Positions 7,207-13,906 of a stretch of 49,354 bases of DNA are shown piece by piece. The number at the start of each line of letters is the position of its first letter. Within the stretch, counting starts at the first letter, position 1. Below the pieces are notes generated by a model. That model worked only from the letters and a program-made list of their open reading frames with translations, made no database searches and was not told where the DNA came from. Where the stretch lies: positions 1 through 49,354 of the forward strand of contig JAEXGR010000065.1 of assembly GCA_023450745.1 (NCBI GenBank), in the 5' to 3' direction. The stretch comes from Synergistota bacterium (lineage in GTDB: Bacteria > Synergistota > Synergistia > Synergistales > Synergistaceae). A program made the position numbers and the translations under genes.

Positions 7207-7365
7207 ATGAACAATAGAATATTAACGCTGATTAAGGAAATTTTAACACGCAATCGCGAGCTTGTCGACGGGCGGGTTGGGGTTGGCGGGGCCAAACAGG
7301 AGCCCGCCGCCTTTGGTTTGCGCATTAGAGCGGCGCGGGTTTGGGGTTGCGGCGCTCTGCTTTAA
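7207..7365 (+). CDS. Possible 52-residue ORF
   Basis: ATG at 7207 opens a 52-codon frame (MNNRILTLIKEILTRNRELV at its start, ending in GCGALL). A weak GAAGAG lies about 5 bases upstream. The first 20 residues look like an amphipathic helix; the rest is Gly/Arg rich and coincides with the G-rich hairpin DNA. It could be a real small protein or chance reading through a structured non-coding region. Confidence 0.25.
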   Translation: MNNRILTLIKEILTRNRELVDGRVGVGGAKQEPAAFGLRIRAARVWGCGALL

Positions 7366-7612
7366 GGCGTCCACGTCCGCACGAATTTTGCGGAGGTGGG
7401 ACACGTCGCATGCTCCACGGCGACGGGGCAGGCTTGCTTTTGGGCTGTGGGGCTCGGTTTTCGAAAGGGAAAAGCTTCCGTAGGGCGAAAAGCCCGAAGG
7501 AAGTATTTCCCGCACTCGAAAACCGGTCTTTTTCCGCGACTTTGGCGGAAAATGACCATTGTGTTGACCTTGTGCGCCGTGAAAACGGCGCATATCTTTG
7601 TTTTTTTGGTTT
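7260..7612 (+). ncRNA. Candidate structured RNA or folded-DNA module
   Basis: A dense succession of stems: GGCGGG/CCCGCC enclosing TTGGC/GCCAA (7271-7308); AGAGCG/CGCTCT (7327-7358); an extended hairpin at 7455-7525 with paired blocks of 10, 6, 5 and 4 bp separated by small internal loops; a 12-13-bp stem at 7525-7557; and TGCGCCGT/ACGGCGCA (7573-7592) followed by a T-rich tail that can terminate transcription. The left part also holds four G-tracts within 22 bases (7270-7291). No known RNA family is recognised. As RNA it would be about 350 nt, ending near 7612; as DNA it could be a single-strand origin, transfer origin or recombination site. Confidence 0.5.
7573..7612 (+). terminator. Intrinsic terminator before second recombinase
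   Basis: TGCGCCGT and ACGGCGCA form an 8-bp stem on a GAAA tetraloop, followed by TATCTTTGTTTTTTT. It would end transcription of the structured region upstream of the recombinase gene at 7688. Confidence 0.7.
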
Positions 7613-7687
7613 TGTTTTTTGAATTTGTGTATATTCGGAGAGAGAGGACACAATTTGAAAAATTGGGACGAAATGGAGGAATAATAC

Positions 7688-8965
7688 ATGGGTTTGGGTC
7701 TGGGATTGCGAAGAGAGGCAATAGATATAGAAGAAGATGGGCCGAATTTGTCAGCTTGCGAAGAGAGGCTCGAAGCGTTCGAGGATGGCGAGAAGCCCAA
7801 CGGCGCTGACGGGCGGGAGGCGCGGCGGCTTTGGATTGTGAGCGGGCGAGGACAAATGTTAGACGGGGACGAACGCGAATATTGCGAGGTCGTTTTTCGA
7901 GAGCGGCCAAAGGACGCGCCGGAGGGATGGACGCGAGAAGCGCCCGAAGCCGAAAAAGAAATACCCTTACCGGTTCGGGACTGGTCTGACGAAATCGACA
8001 TCGACGTGGCCGCAGATATAGTGAACGAGGTGTTTGAAAAGCTCCCGTACTGGAAGCCAAAAATCGACAAAATGAGGGACAAAGAATTTGTTCGAAAGGA
8101 TTGGGAAAAGATGGCCACATCGACCAGACACGAATACGAGAAAAATTTGAGACGGCTCGACAAAGAAATCTGCGAAGGAAAATACACGGATACAGATATC
8201 TTGTGCATGCTTTTGTCGACCGCACATAACCGGAGCAGAAGCCGCTTTTTTGCCGAGAGGTCTCTTCTTCAAACGTGGGCGGAGCAAAACGGAAGGGAAG
8301 ACCTGAAAAAATTGATAAACAGCCTTCCGGCTTGGGTCGATATAAAACGCCGCTTCGGAGACAAACCCAAATTTATATCGGACAAAACGCGCGAGCGGCA
8401 GAAGTCCGTAATCCCTGCAGAGTTAATTTCTGCACTTTCGCGGACGCTTCCGAAAGAGAAAAATCAGAATTTGGCGCCGATTTTCCTCCTCCTTTCGGGC
8501 GCGAGGTGCTCCGAGTTACCTTCTGTGAATTTGTTCACAAATACCGACGGAAGCGCTGTGATAAGAATAGAAAATTCCAAGCTCGGTTGCGCGCGAAAAA
8601 ACGCGCCCAAATTCCGCCGGATAGAGTATGCCGCCGGGACAGAAGAAGCGAGACAGTTGGGAGCGCTGGCGGAAAAATTCGGACAGAAACCGTTTGCCAA
8701 TATCAACGTCGCGACTTTTCGCTCGAATTTCAGGGCGGCTCGAAGAAAGATAGAGAAGGAAAATCCGGGGGTTCACCTGCCGGACGTCCACAGTTTTCGT
8801 CACGCTTTTGCGACAGTAGAGAGGGAGCGCGTGGCGGCGGAAATGAGGCAACTTTACGGGGATTGTTGGAAGGCGGACGCTGATTTGAGGGAAGGCGCAA
8901 CGAAAGAGCTTTCGCGGCGGCTCGGCCATCAAGACCGAAGAATGACGGCGATTTATGGGAAATAG
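7688..8965 (+). CDS. Second tyrosine recombinase/integrase-like protein
   Basis: 425 residues. The C-terminal 170 residues carry the tyrosine-recombinase signature: R273 (LLSGARCSELPS), H368 and R371 (HSFRHAFAT), H414 (LGHQD) and a terminal Tyr423 three residues from the end (TAIYGK). The extended 230-residue N-terminus is acidic and not like lambda or P4 integrases; a SAM-like helical region precedes the catalytic part. ATGGAGGAATAATAC gives a strong ribosome site. The structured non-coding module lies immediately upstream and could be its target. Possible roles: multimer resolution of the plasmid form, inversion, or a second mobility function. It ends against a convergent terminator. Confidence 0.8.
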   Translation: MGLGLGLRREAIDIEEDGPNLSACEERLEAFEDGEKPNGADGREARRLWIVSGRGQMLDGDEREYCEVVFRERPKDAPEGWTREAPEAEKEIPLPVRDWSDEIDIDVAADIVNEVFEKLPYWKPKIDKMRDKEFVRKDWEKMATSTRHEYEKNLRRLDKEICEGKYTDTDILCMLLSTAHNRSRSRFFAERSLLQTWAEQNGREDLKKLINSLPAWVDIKRRFGDKPKFISDKTRERQKSVIPAELISALSRTLPKEKNQNLAPIFLLLSGARCSELPSVNLFTNTDGSAVIRIENSKLGCARKNAPKFRRIEYAAGTEEARQLGALAEKFGQKPFANINVATFRSNFRAARRKIEKENPGVHLPDVHSFRHAFATVERERVAAEMRQLYGDCWKADADLREGATKELSRRLGHQDRRMTAIYGK

Positions 8966-8993
8966 AGGGGATTTCTCCCCCCTCTATTTTTTT
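8965..8993. terminator. Terminator between convergent genes
   Basis: AGAGGGG with CCCCCTCT forms a stem with a short loop, followed by ATTTTTTT on the + strand. It ends the recombinase transcript and overlaps the last codons of the membrane-protein gene on the other strand. Confidence 0.75.
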
Positions 8994-10138
8994 ATGACTG
9001 TTTCTCCCGCTCCCGCACGAAGCAAACTGGCCGCCGCGCTATATCCAGCCGACGCCGGCAATATGGAAAGCGTCATAGCGGCCCCCGAAAGCGTAGCCGT
9101 GGAAAGTGAATCACAAATGTAGGGGATGCGCGTCACGGCGTAAAAATAGACAAAGGACATAATCATGAACGCGAGAAAACCCGAATCGAGAAAAACGACG
9201 GATAGAGCTACCCCCAAAACGGAAAAAATGGCGGCCATCGGCAAATAGAAAAGAAGCGTTACAAAATTTCTCACGAGGGCGGCGAGGTAGTTTTGGAACA
9301 GTGGGAAAATGGAGAGACCTATCATTATGGGGGCGAAAACGATGGTTATGCACATAGCGACATCTGCGAGCACCAAAATGACGGGCGCGACAACGACGTT
9401 GATTATAGCCACGACGCGAGAGACGACAAAGGCAAAGAGTTGCGACCAGTCTAGACCCATTTCTACAATTATCGCGCGCCACAATGAAACCGGTTCGGTA
9501 ACGTGAAACTCTTTAATTCGCAGAATTTCTTCTACAGCGGCAGTAATATCGAACCCTGCCGGAATTATCGCGTCCGCGACAAGTTCCGACATTTGTAGAA
9601 GCACGAACGCCGCAGGACGACAGAACCAGATGAGAAGAAAACAACAAAGGAAATTAAAAAACAGCGCAAAGAAACTTTCAATTCCGACGTTCTGTCCGAT
9701 AACGATTCGGTAACAAAGGGTCGCAAACGAACAGAGGAAAAAAATACATAGAAGATAGACGCCTATCGTTCGCGTTCTTTCGAACAAAGACCCCCGAAAG
9801 ATACCGGACGCTTCTATTTCCTGTATTTGTTCCGCCTGTATCTGAATAATTTGGTCGTTCATCCAGTTTTCCGGCAACCGGTCGCCGCGCCGGGCATCTT
9901 GCGCAAAAAGAAATTCCTCCTGCGAGACCGTACTCCGGAAATAGTCGGCGAATCCTGACAAGTCTACTCCGTCTATCGCCGCACGAGTTATGGCCCAACG
10001 GCTGATTTGGAACGGTTCGCCACCGGATTTGACTGCCGCTTCCACTTCCGACTTAAGATGAATTGGTTCCGCTTCGGCAGTAAAAGCGAAAGCCGAGAAC
10101 AAAAGAAGACAAAGGGCGCAAAATAGTATTTTCTTCAA
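8984..10138 (-). CDS. TrbL/VirB6-like exported polytopic membrane protein
   Basis: 384 residues from a TTG start at 10138, chosen because AGGAGGAAATTAAT lies directly before it; the longer frame to 10180 has no such site. The first 22 residues (KKILFCALCLLLFSAFAF, then TAEA) are a signal peptide. A soluble segment with QEEFLFAQDARRGDRLPENW follows, then about six hydrophobic helices. The stretch VFAPIMIGLSIFPLFQNYL followed by a membrane segment resembles the conserved core of TrbL/VirB6/TraJ-type conjugation channel proteins. No other mating-pair gene is seen. It could be an entry-exclusion or mobilisation aid, a virion membrane component, or a transfer-channel relic. Confidence 0.6.
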   Translation of the reverse strand: MKKILFCALCLLLFSAFAFTAEAEPIHLKSEVEAAVKSGGEPFQISRWAITRAAIDGVDLSGFADYFRSTVSQEEFLFAQDARRGDRLPENWMNDQIIQIQAEQIQEIEASGIFRGSLFERTRTIGVYLLCIFFLCSFATLCYRIVIGQNVGIESFFALFFNFLCCFLLIWFCRPAAFVLLQMSELVADAIIPAGFDITAAVEEILRIKEFHVTEPVSLWRAIIVEMGLDWSQLFAFVVSRVVAIINVVVAPVILVLADVAMCITIVFAPIMIGLSIFPLFQNYLAALVRNFVTLLFYLPMAAIFSVLGVALSVVFLDSGFLAFMIMSFVYFYAVTRIPYICDSLSTATLSGAAMTLSILPASAGYSAAASLLRAGAGETVIKK

Positions 10139-10182
10139 ATTAATTTCCTCCTGTGGGTGGGTGTAAAACTTAACTGACAAAT

Positions 10183-10234
10183 GTCGACTTAAAGAATGTG
10201 TGAATTGTGTTTTGCTTTTTGGGGGTTTGGGAGG
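10183..10234 (+). repeat. Long direct repeat, copy 1
   Basis: Starts with GTCGACT and AAAGAAT, continues through GTGTGAATTG, and ends TTTTTGGGGGTTTGGGAGG followed by a GGGAGG/CCTCCC hairpin. Copy 2 is at 10589-10641 with the same order of blocks. The pair brackets the first iteron array. Confidence 0.75.
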
Positions 10235-10387
10235 TCTCTTCTCTCCTCCCTTCTACCGCTTTCGTTTTTTGATTTTTGAACTGGCGTGGGGGAATCTTTT
10301 TCCCACGCGCCCTTTTAAGTCTTTTAAGACTTTTAGGAAAAAAAAGAGGCGATTTACCCAGTCGTAGTCAGGTTCAATTTTTAGGGG

Positions 10388-10453
10388 TGTGGGTAGATAT
10401 ACCCAGTTCTGTGGGTAGACATACCCAGTTCTGTGGGTAGACATACCCAGTTC
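10388..10453 (+). repeat. Iteron array 1: three 22-bp units
   Basis: Three head-to-tail units of TGTGGGTAGAYATACCCAGTTC at 10388, 10410 and 10432; units 2 and 3 are identical and unit 1 differs by one base. Each contains the palindrome GGGTA-N4-TACCC. The 22-bp period and tandem order are typical of initiator-binding iterons. Confidence 0.85.
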
Positions 10454-10588
10454 AGACCGTTTGTGAAATGGCTGTTTTATTATTTGGACGGGTAATTGTG
10501 AACTTACCATCAGAATTCTGAACCACTGTATATCCATAGTTTTGAAGCTCGTCGAGGGCGGGTAACAACTGCTCGCTTTTCCATTTGC

Positions 10589-10641
10589 GTCGACTAAAAG
10601 AATTATGAATGTGTGATTTTGGTTTTTGGGGGTTTGGGAGG
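10589..10641 (+). repeat. Long direct repeat, copy 2
   Basis: Same block order as 10183-10234: GTCGACT, AAAGAAT, GTGTGA, TTTTTGGGGGTTTGGGAGG, followed by an imperfect AGG/CCT hairpin. The distance between the copies is 406 bp. Confidence 0.75.
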
Positions 10642-10788
10642 AAGTTCCTCCTCCTCCCTCCTCCTTTCTTTTGCGCTTTTGATTGAGATGCCTTATTGTC
10701 TAAAAACCTTATATATTAAAACCATATATGTCGCGCACACAAAACGTTAAATTCCCCTCTGATACGATGTGTTTTCACGAGGTGTACC

Positions 10789-10850
10789 GGTTACAGTAAG
10801 TACGATTTGGTTACAGTAAGTACGATTTTGGTTACAGTTAGTACAATCGA
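10789..10850 (+). repeat. Iteron array 2: three 20-21-bp units
   Basis: GGTTACAGTAAGTACGATTT at 10789, a copy with an added T at 10809, and GGTTACAGTTAGTACAATCG at 10830. Different in sequence from array 1, so it may bind another protein or a different form of the initiator. It lies beside the rep stop codon. Confidence 0.8.
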
Positions 10851-10944
10851 CCCCCGATAAACCCGCTCATACGAACAACTTTTTTTGTACCATGAAACGA
10901 CCCTATATCTGTATCCGTGTACCACTGTTGAACAATCCGCTCCC

Positions 10945-12189
10945 CTAAAAGGGGATTACGGGGTCATTTTCCGGTGCGTCCTCTTCTCTGAAATCGCAAG
11001 TAGATATAGATTCCCCTTTCTTCTCGGCGCGAGCCAGGCGGCGCTTTTGATTCCTCTGTTTTCTTTTTTGCGCCTCCTCCTCTTCGGCAGCGCCTTCGCC
11101 TTCGACAAGAGACGGCTTTTCTTTCTCTTCTCTTTCGGCAGCGTCCTTTCCTCTTTTTCTAACCAACGTCAAATCTGCCACACCCGCGCCCTTTTTGAAG
11201 TTCGATAACTGAAACATCCACGAGGAATGAGAAGCCTTCAGCGCGGCATTTATTTCGTCAACCGCCGCCGCGACACGGGTCTTAAAAACTTTTTGCTCCG
11301 CGATTTGTGACCCGCAAAGAGAAGAGAGGAAAGGATAACTATACTTCGTGAAGAATTCTTTCTTTCCTCCCGCCGTTCCTGTCGTCGAAGCGGGAAACAT
11401 TGTTGAGTTCGCAAATGAGTACAACCACTGCGCTAGAAAATTCGACCGCAGGCGCCGCAAAACTTCCCAATCTTCGGAGTTGAAACGACCAGGAAGAAAC
11501 AAAGTCTGTATTTCTGGGGCGAGAGAAACGAAAACCGTAGAACTCGCTTTTATATCGGCTATCGTTGCTTTCTTCTTCCCGTTCTCCACAAACGAAAATG
11601 AATTTACGAGGTGGCCAACGAAATGATATGTTTTGGGCTGGTGCGTTTTCGTCGCCCACGTATAGGAGACGTCGACAACGCCGGAGACAAGCCTCTGAAG
11701 AGCGGCGACAAAAATCTGTGCGTTTTTATTCCCCTCTTGGAGAGCTAAGAGCTTTAAAACGTCCTTGACCGGAAATTGAAACTCTGTCCGACCCCGCCGG
11801 TAATAGCATAGCGTCAAAATAGCCTGAAAAACGCGCTTCTCTCCTTGCGTGAGCTCTTCGCCAGAGAATAGAATCGTTATATCTTTCGTGGAAAAGACGG
11901 TTTCTTTGTTCAGAAAGGCCCTTTTTCCCCTCTGTCGGGTCGAAAAGAGAGCAGAACGGGAAAGAACGGCCGGAAAACCCACTTTTCCGGGATACCAGCG
12001 AAGCCGGATATATTTCCGCGCCGTTTCTTCTGTTTGCTCTTCTATCTCCGTTTCTTCTATCTCTATATCCGCTTCAACATCCTCACTCTTTTCTTCTTTC
12101 TCCTCGCCATAATCCATCCCAATTAAATCGATATCAAATCCGCTTCCGCTTCCAAAGTCAAAATCGTTTTCTTCGTCAAAAATGCTCAT
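10945..12189 (-). CDS. TrfA-like plasmid replication initiator
   Basis: 414 residues. Residues 1-58 are strongly acidic (runs of E and D). From about 62 the sequence follows TrfA of IncP plasmids: FPAVLSRSALFSTRQRGKR, ITILFSGEELTQGEKRVFQA, FPVKDVLKLL, VAALQRLVSGVVDV, then FVSLAPEIQTLFLPGRF and a second winged-helix-like part ending near 330. The C-terminus is a charged low-complexity tail. TrfA proteins bind iterons and open the origin, which fits the arrays directly downstream. CGGAGGAAAATAAT precedes the ATG, and the gene starts 14 bases after the primase stop, forming an xis-primase-rep operon. Confidence 0.78.
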   Translation of the reverse strand: MSIFDEENDFDFGSGSGFDIDLIGMDYGEEKEEKSEDVEADIEIEETEIEEQTEETARKYIRLRWYPGKVGFPAVLSRSALFSTRQRGKRAFLNKETVFSTKDITILFSGEELTQGEKRVFQAILTLCYYRRGRTEFQFPVKDVLKLLALQEGNKNAQIFVAALQRLVSGVVDVSYTWATKTHQPKTYHFVGHLVNSFSFVENGKKKATIADIKASSTVFVSLAPEIQTLFLPGRFNSEDWEVLRRLRSNFLAQWLYSFANSTMFPASTTGTAGGKKEFFTKYSYPFLSSLCGSQIAEQKVFKTRVAAAVDEINAALKASHSSWMFQLSNFKKGAGVADLTLVRKRGKDAAEREEKEKPSLVEGEGAAEEEEAQKRKQRNQKRRLARAEKKGESISTCDFREEDAPENDPVIPF

Positions 12190-12203
12190 ATTATTTTCCT
12201 CCG

Positions 12204-13136
12204 TTAGTTTGTAGGTAATCTGGTAAGCCGCAGGTAATCAAGAGCATTCCGGCACGCCGCCCCGCACTCCTCGCGTCGACAACCAAGCTTGTCACAACTC
12301 CACGGGTTCCAGGGGGCGGAAAATAACGCCGCAAGAGCTTTCTCTTCCCCGGGCCACTTTTGAATGTCCAACTGCGACATTACGAGCCAAGAAGCGACGC
12401 CCCGCTCCCCGTGGTGGCGAAATAACGCGCGTCCTGCAGAAAGCCACTGTTCTCGCGTCCAACTCTTGGAAGAGAAGAGCGGGCAGTATTTTGTCGCTAG
12501 TTCTGGGTTCTCTATGCCCGAATACAGTATATTTTCGGCTTTTCTTTCCACAATATACGCACGGCAATTCCATCCACCTCGGCCCGGTTTGCGATTCTGG
12601 AATCCAGGCGCGCGAAGTATGCGTGCAGGGTCGGCTACCGTTTTGTCGGCGCCAGTCAGGATTGCGCGCCGCTTCACCTCTGCGCAAATTTCCGCGACGC
12701 TTCGATTGTCGCCGTCTGGGAGCCGCCAGAAAAACTGCCATCGCGCCTCCGAGGTCGACACCGCGAGATTTGGCGCGGGAATATCGCCCCACGGTTCGCC
12801 TCTCAAAAACGCTTCCATGGCGGGGACCGGAGTGTCGAAATCTGCCCAAATCGCGCGTGCGTGAGATATGTTGGCGGCTTTTCGGGACGTGGCGGCGGCG
12901 TGGAGCGGACAAACTGAAAAGTATATGCTGTGCCCGGCGTTATTCCTCCGCTTCAAGGACGCTAGAACGGGCGTAGAGAGCAATTCTTCCCGTTTCCCGA
13001 ATACTTGTACCGTTTTGGCGTACTTGGACGCCGTTCCGAGGCCATTGGGGACGGCCACGACGCAAAGTCTGTCGTTTGGGCGAAAAAGACCTCCGAGCTC
13101 GGCACGGAAAAAGCTATATAGAGATATTTCTTTCAT
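12204..13136 (-). CDS. RepB-type primase (AEP fold)
   Basis: 310 residues. Archaeo-eukaryotic-primase hallmarks of the RepB' group are visible: the catalytic DxD as D99 and D101 (AIWADFDTP), STSEARWQFFWRL at about 137-149, and DPARILRAPGFQNRK at about 169-183. The C-terminal 100 residues are Trp/Cys rich (CDKLGCRREECGAAC) and may be a small zinc-binding domain. It should make primers for plasmid replication. The ATG at 13136 overlaps the stop of the upstream HTH gene (ATGA), indicating translational coupling; a longer frame to 13166 overlaps it more and is not preferred. Confidence 0.82.
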   Translation of the reverse strand: MKEISLYSFFRAELGGLFRPNDRLCVVAVPNGLGTASKYAKTVQVFGKREELLSTPVLASLKRRNNAGHSIYFSVCPLHAAATSRKAANISHARAIWADFDTPVPAMEAFLRGEPWGDIPAPNLAVSTSEARWQFFWRLPDGDNRSVAEICAEVKRRAILTGADKTVADPARILRAPGFQNRKPGRGGWNCRAYIVERKAENILYSGIENPELATKYCPLFSSKSWTREQWLSAGRALFRHHGERGVASWLVMSQLDIQKWPGEEKALAALFSAPWNPWSCDKLGCRREECGAACRNALDYLRLTRLPTN

Positions 13137-13336
13137 TCCGTTGCCACCTCGCAATCCCGCACCCACGCACGCAAATCGTCTACACGGTAGACAACTTTCC
13201 GCCCAACTTTGTAATACCTCGGCGGTTTCTTTCCGTCTCGATTAACTTGCCCGTCATATCTCCAGCGCTTCAGCGTTACCGGAGCCACACCGAGAAATTC
13301 CGCCGCTTCTTCCGTCTTCAGGTATCCAGATATCAT
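13133..13336 (-). CDS. MerR-like HTH protein, probable excisionase
   Basis: 67 residues, a single winged-helix HTH_17-type domain: LKTEEAAEFLGVAPVTLKRW as the HTH, then GKKPPRYYKVGRKVVYRVDDLRAWV as wing and third helix. Small proteins of this type are often excisionases or plasmid control proteins. It opens the replication operon and lies about 290 bases from the right att repeat. AGGAGGAAATAATA precedes the ATG. It could both direct excision with the integrase and control the primase/rep promoter. Confidence 0.8.
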   Translation of the reverse strand: MISGYLKTEEAAEFLGVAPVTLKRWRYDGQVNRDGKKPPRYYKVGRKVVYRVDDLRAWVRDCEVATE

Positions 13337-13485
13337 TATTATTTCCTCCTAGAATTTTTATGACCGCTTCCGAAATCCGATTGACAAGCTTCCGAAAAGC
13401 CGGTACCCTTGTTTCTAGGAAGAATATATTTAAAGAGTAGCTCGGAAAACAAATAGGAATTTTGAGAGTTTTTCTGGAATCGTAA

Positions 13486-13511
13486 AAAAATACACGGAAA
13501 AATACACGGGG
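13486..13511 (+). promoter_or_regulatory. Two candidate integrase arm-type sites, right
   Basis: AAAAATACACGG and AAAATACACGGGG stand in tandem about 13 bp apart. The same motif occurs once near the left end at 1751-1765. They lie between the xis gene and the right att repeat, where arm sites are expected. Confidence 0.45.
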
Positions 13512-13523
13512 TTGGGAAGATAC

Positions 13524-13560
13524 AAAAAAAGGCCCTCTAGCGAAACGCTAGAAAGCCTTT
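13524..13560 (-). terminator. Element-supplied terminator for tRNA-Val
   Basis: On the minus strand AAAGGCTTTCTAGCG pairs with CGCTAGAGGGCCTTT (two mismatches), followed by TTTTTTT. It lies 20 bases beyond the tRNA CCA end and replaces the host terminator now stranded at 1524-1558. Confidence 0.8.
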
Positions 13561-13580
13561 GTACGACCGAAAAAAAGAAA

Positions 13581-13655
13581 TGGTGGACGATAGAGGAATC
13601 GGACCTCTGACCTCTTCCGTGTCAAGGAAGCGTTCTACCTCTGAACTAATCGTCC
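13581..13655 (-). tRNA. tRNA-Val(GAC), 3' half supplied by element
   Basis: A 75-base cloverleaf with encoded CCA: acceptor GGACGAT/ATCGTCC with discriminator A, D-arm GTTC...GAAC, anticodon stem CTTCC/GGAAG with loop TTGACAC (anticodon GAC), variable loop AGGTC, T-arm AGAGG/CCTCT. The T-loop is TCCGATT, so position 55, almost always T (pseudouridine in RNA), is C. The displaced host copy at 1570 has the normal TTCAATT. The 5' half (13626-13655) is host DNA; the 3' half came with the element. Confidence 0.9.
13606..13625 (-). repeat. attR core, identical to 1595-1614
   Basis: The 20 bases covering anticodon loop, anticodon 3' strand, variable loop and first T-arm bases are identical in both att copies and are followed by different DNA, so strand exchange must have occurred here. 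The full repeat extends to 13581 with four substitutions. Confidence 0.85.
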
Positions 13656-13906
13656 GTGACCTGACAGGAAAGAATTCTACCGTGGAATCTCTTTTCTGTC
13701 AACTACCTTCGCAAAATTCTTTTTCCCATTATTTTATCGTCATTTCTCCGCGCTACACGTATGGCGCGATAATGAATCTTTCTTTTGGATTTCGCCTGAC
13801 CTCTATCGCGATGCCGGCCTTTACCGCTTTCGCGTCTCGGCCCGCCAGCCGCGCGGGCGAAAAAAGAAAGCGGCGCAGGACGGGACGGGGTTTTACGCAA
13901 AACGAT

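Larger units (their letters stand above)
10139..10944. other. Putative replication origin region
   Basis: An 806-bp gap without a credible gene, lying downstream of the rep gene. It contains two iteron arrays (10388-10453 and 10789-10850), a pair of ~52-bp imperfect direct repeats (10183-10234 and 10589-10641), AT-rich DNA at 10685-10760, and several hairpins. The layout fits an iteron-regulated theta origin served by the TrfA-like protein. A minus-strand frame at 10253-10537 runs through the iterons and is rejected as a gene. Confidence 0.7.
1570..13625. mobile_element. 12-kb integrative plasmid-like element in tRNA-Val
   Basis: The outer edges are a 45-bp direct repeat (1570-1614 and 13581-13625, offset 12,011 bp) equal to the 3' end of tRNA-Val. 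The cargo differs from the flanks in gene type and in its uniform AGGAGGAAA-type ribosome sites. Next to the left end is a tyrosine integrase (+). Near the right end is an HTH/Xis gene leading a minus-strand operon with a RepB-like primase and a TrfA-like initiator. Between them lie two unknown + genes, an unknown protein plus secreted fibre (-), a structured non-coding region, a second recombinase (+) and a TrbL-like membrane protein (-). Three AAAATACACGG motifs near the two ends may be integrase arm sites. No relaxase, coupling protein, terminase or capsid is recognisable. It is best described as an integrative plasmid or satellite-like element. Confidence 0.9.

Noticed and set aside
7243..8225. 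Long minus-strand frames opposite the second recombinase
   Set aside because: They are antisense shadows of the + gene and the structured region, Ser/Arg/Pro rich, without ribosome sites.
10253..10537. 94-codon minus-strand frame in the origin region
   Set aside because: Its middle third is the iteron array translated as repeats, and there is no ribosome site or family similarity.
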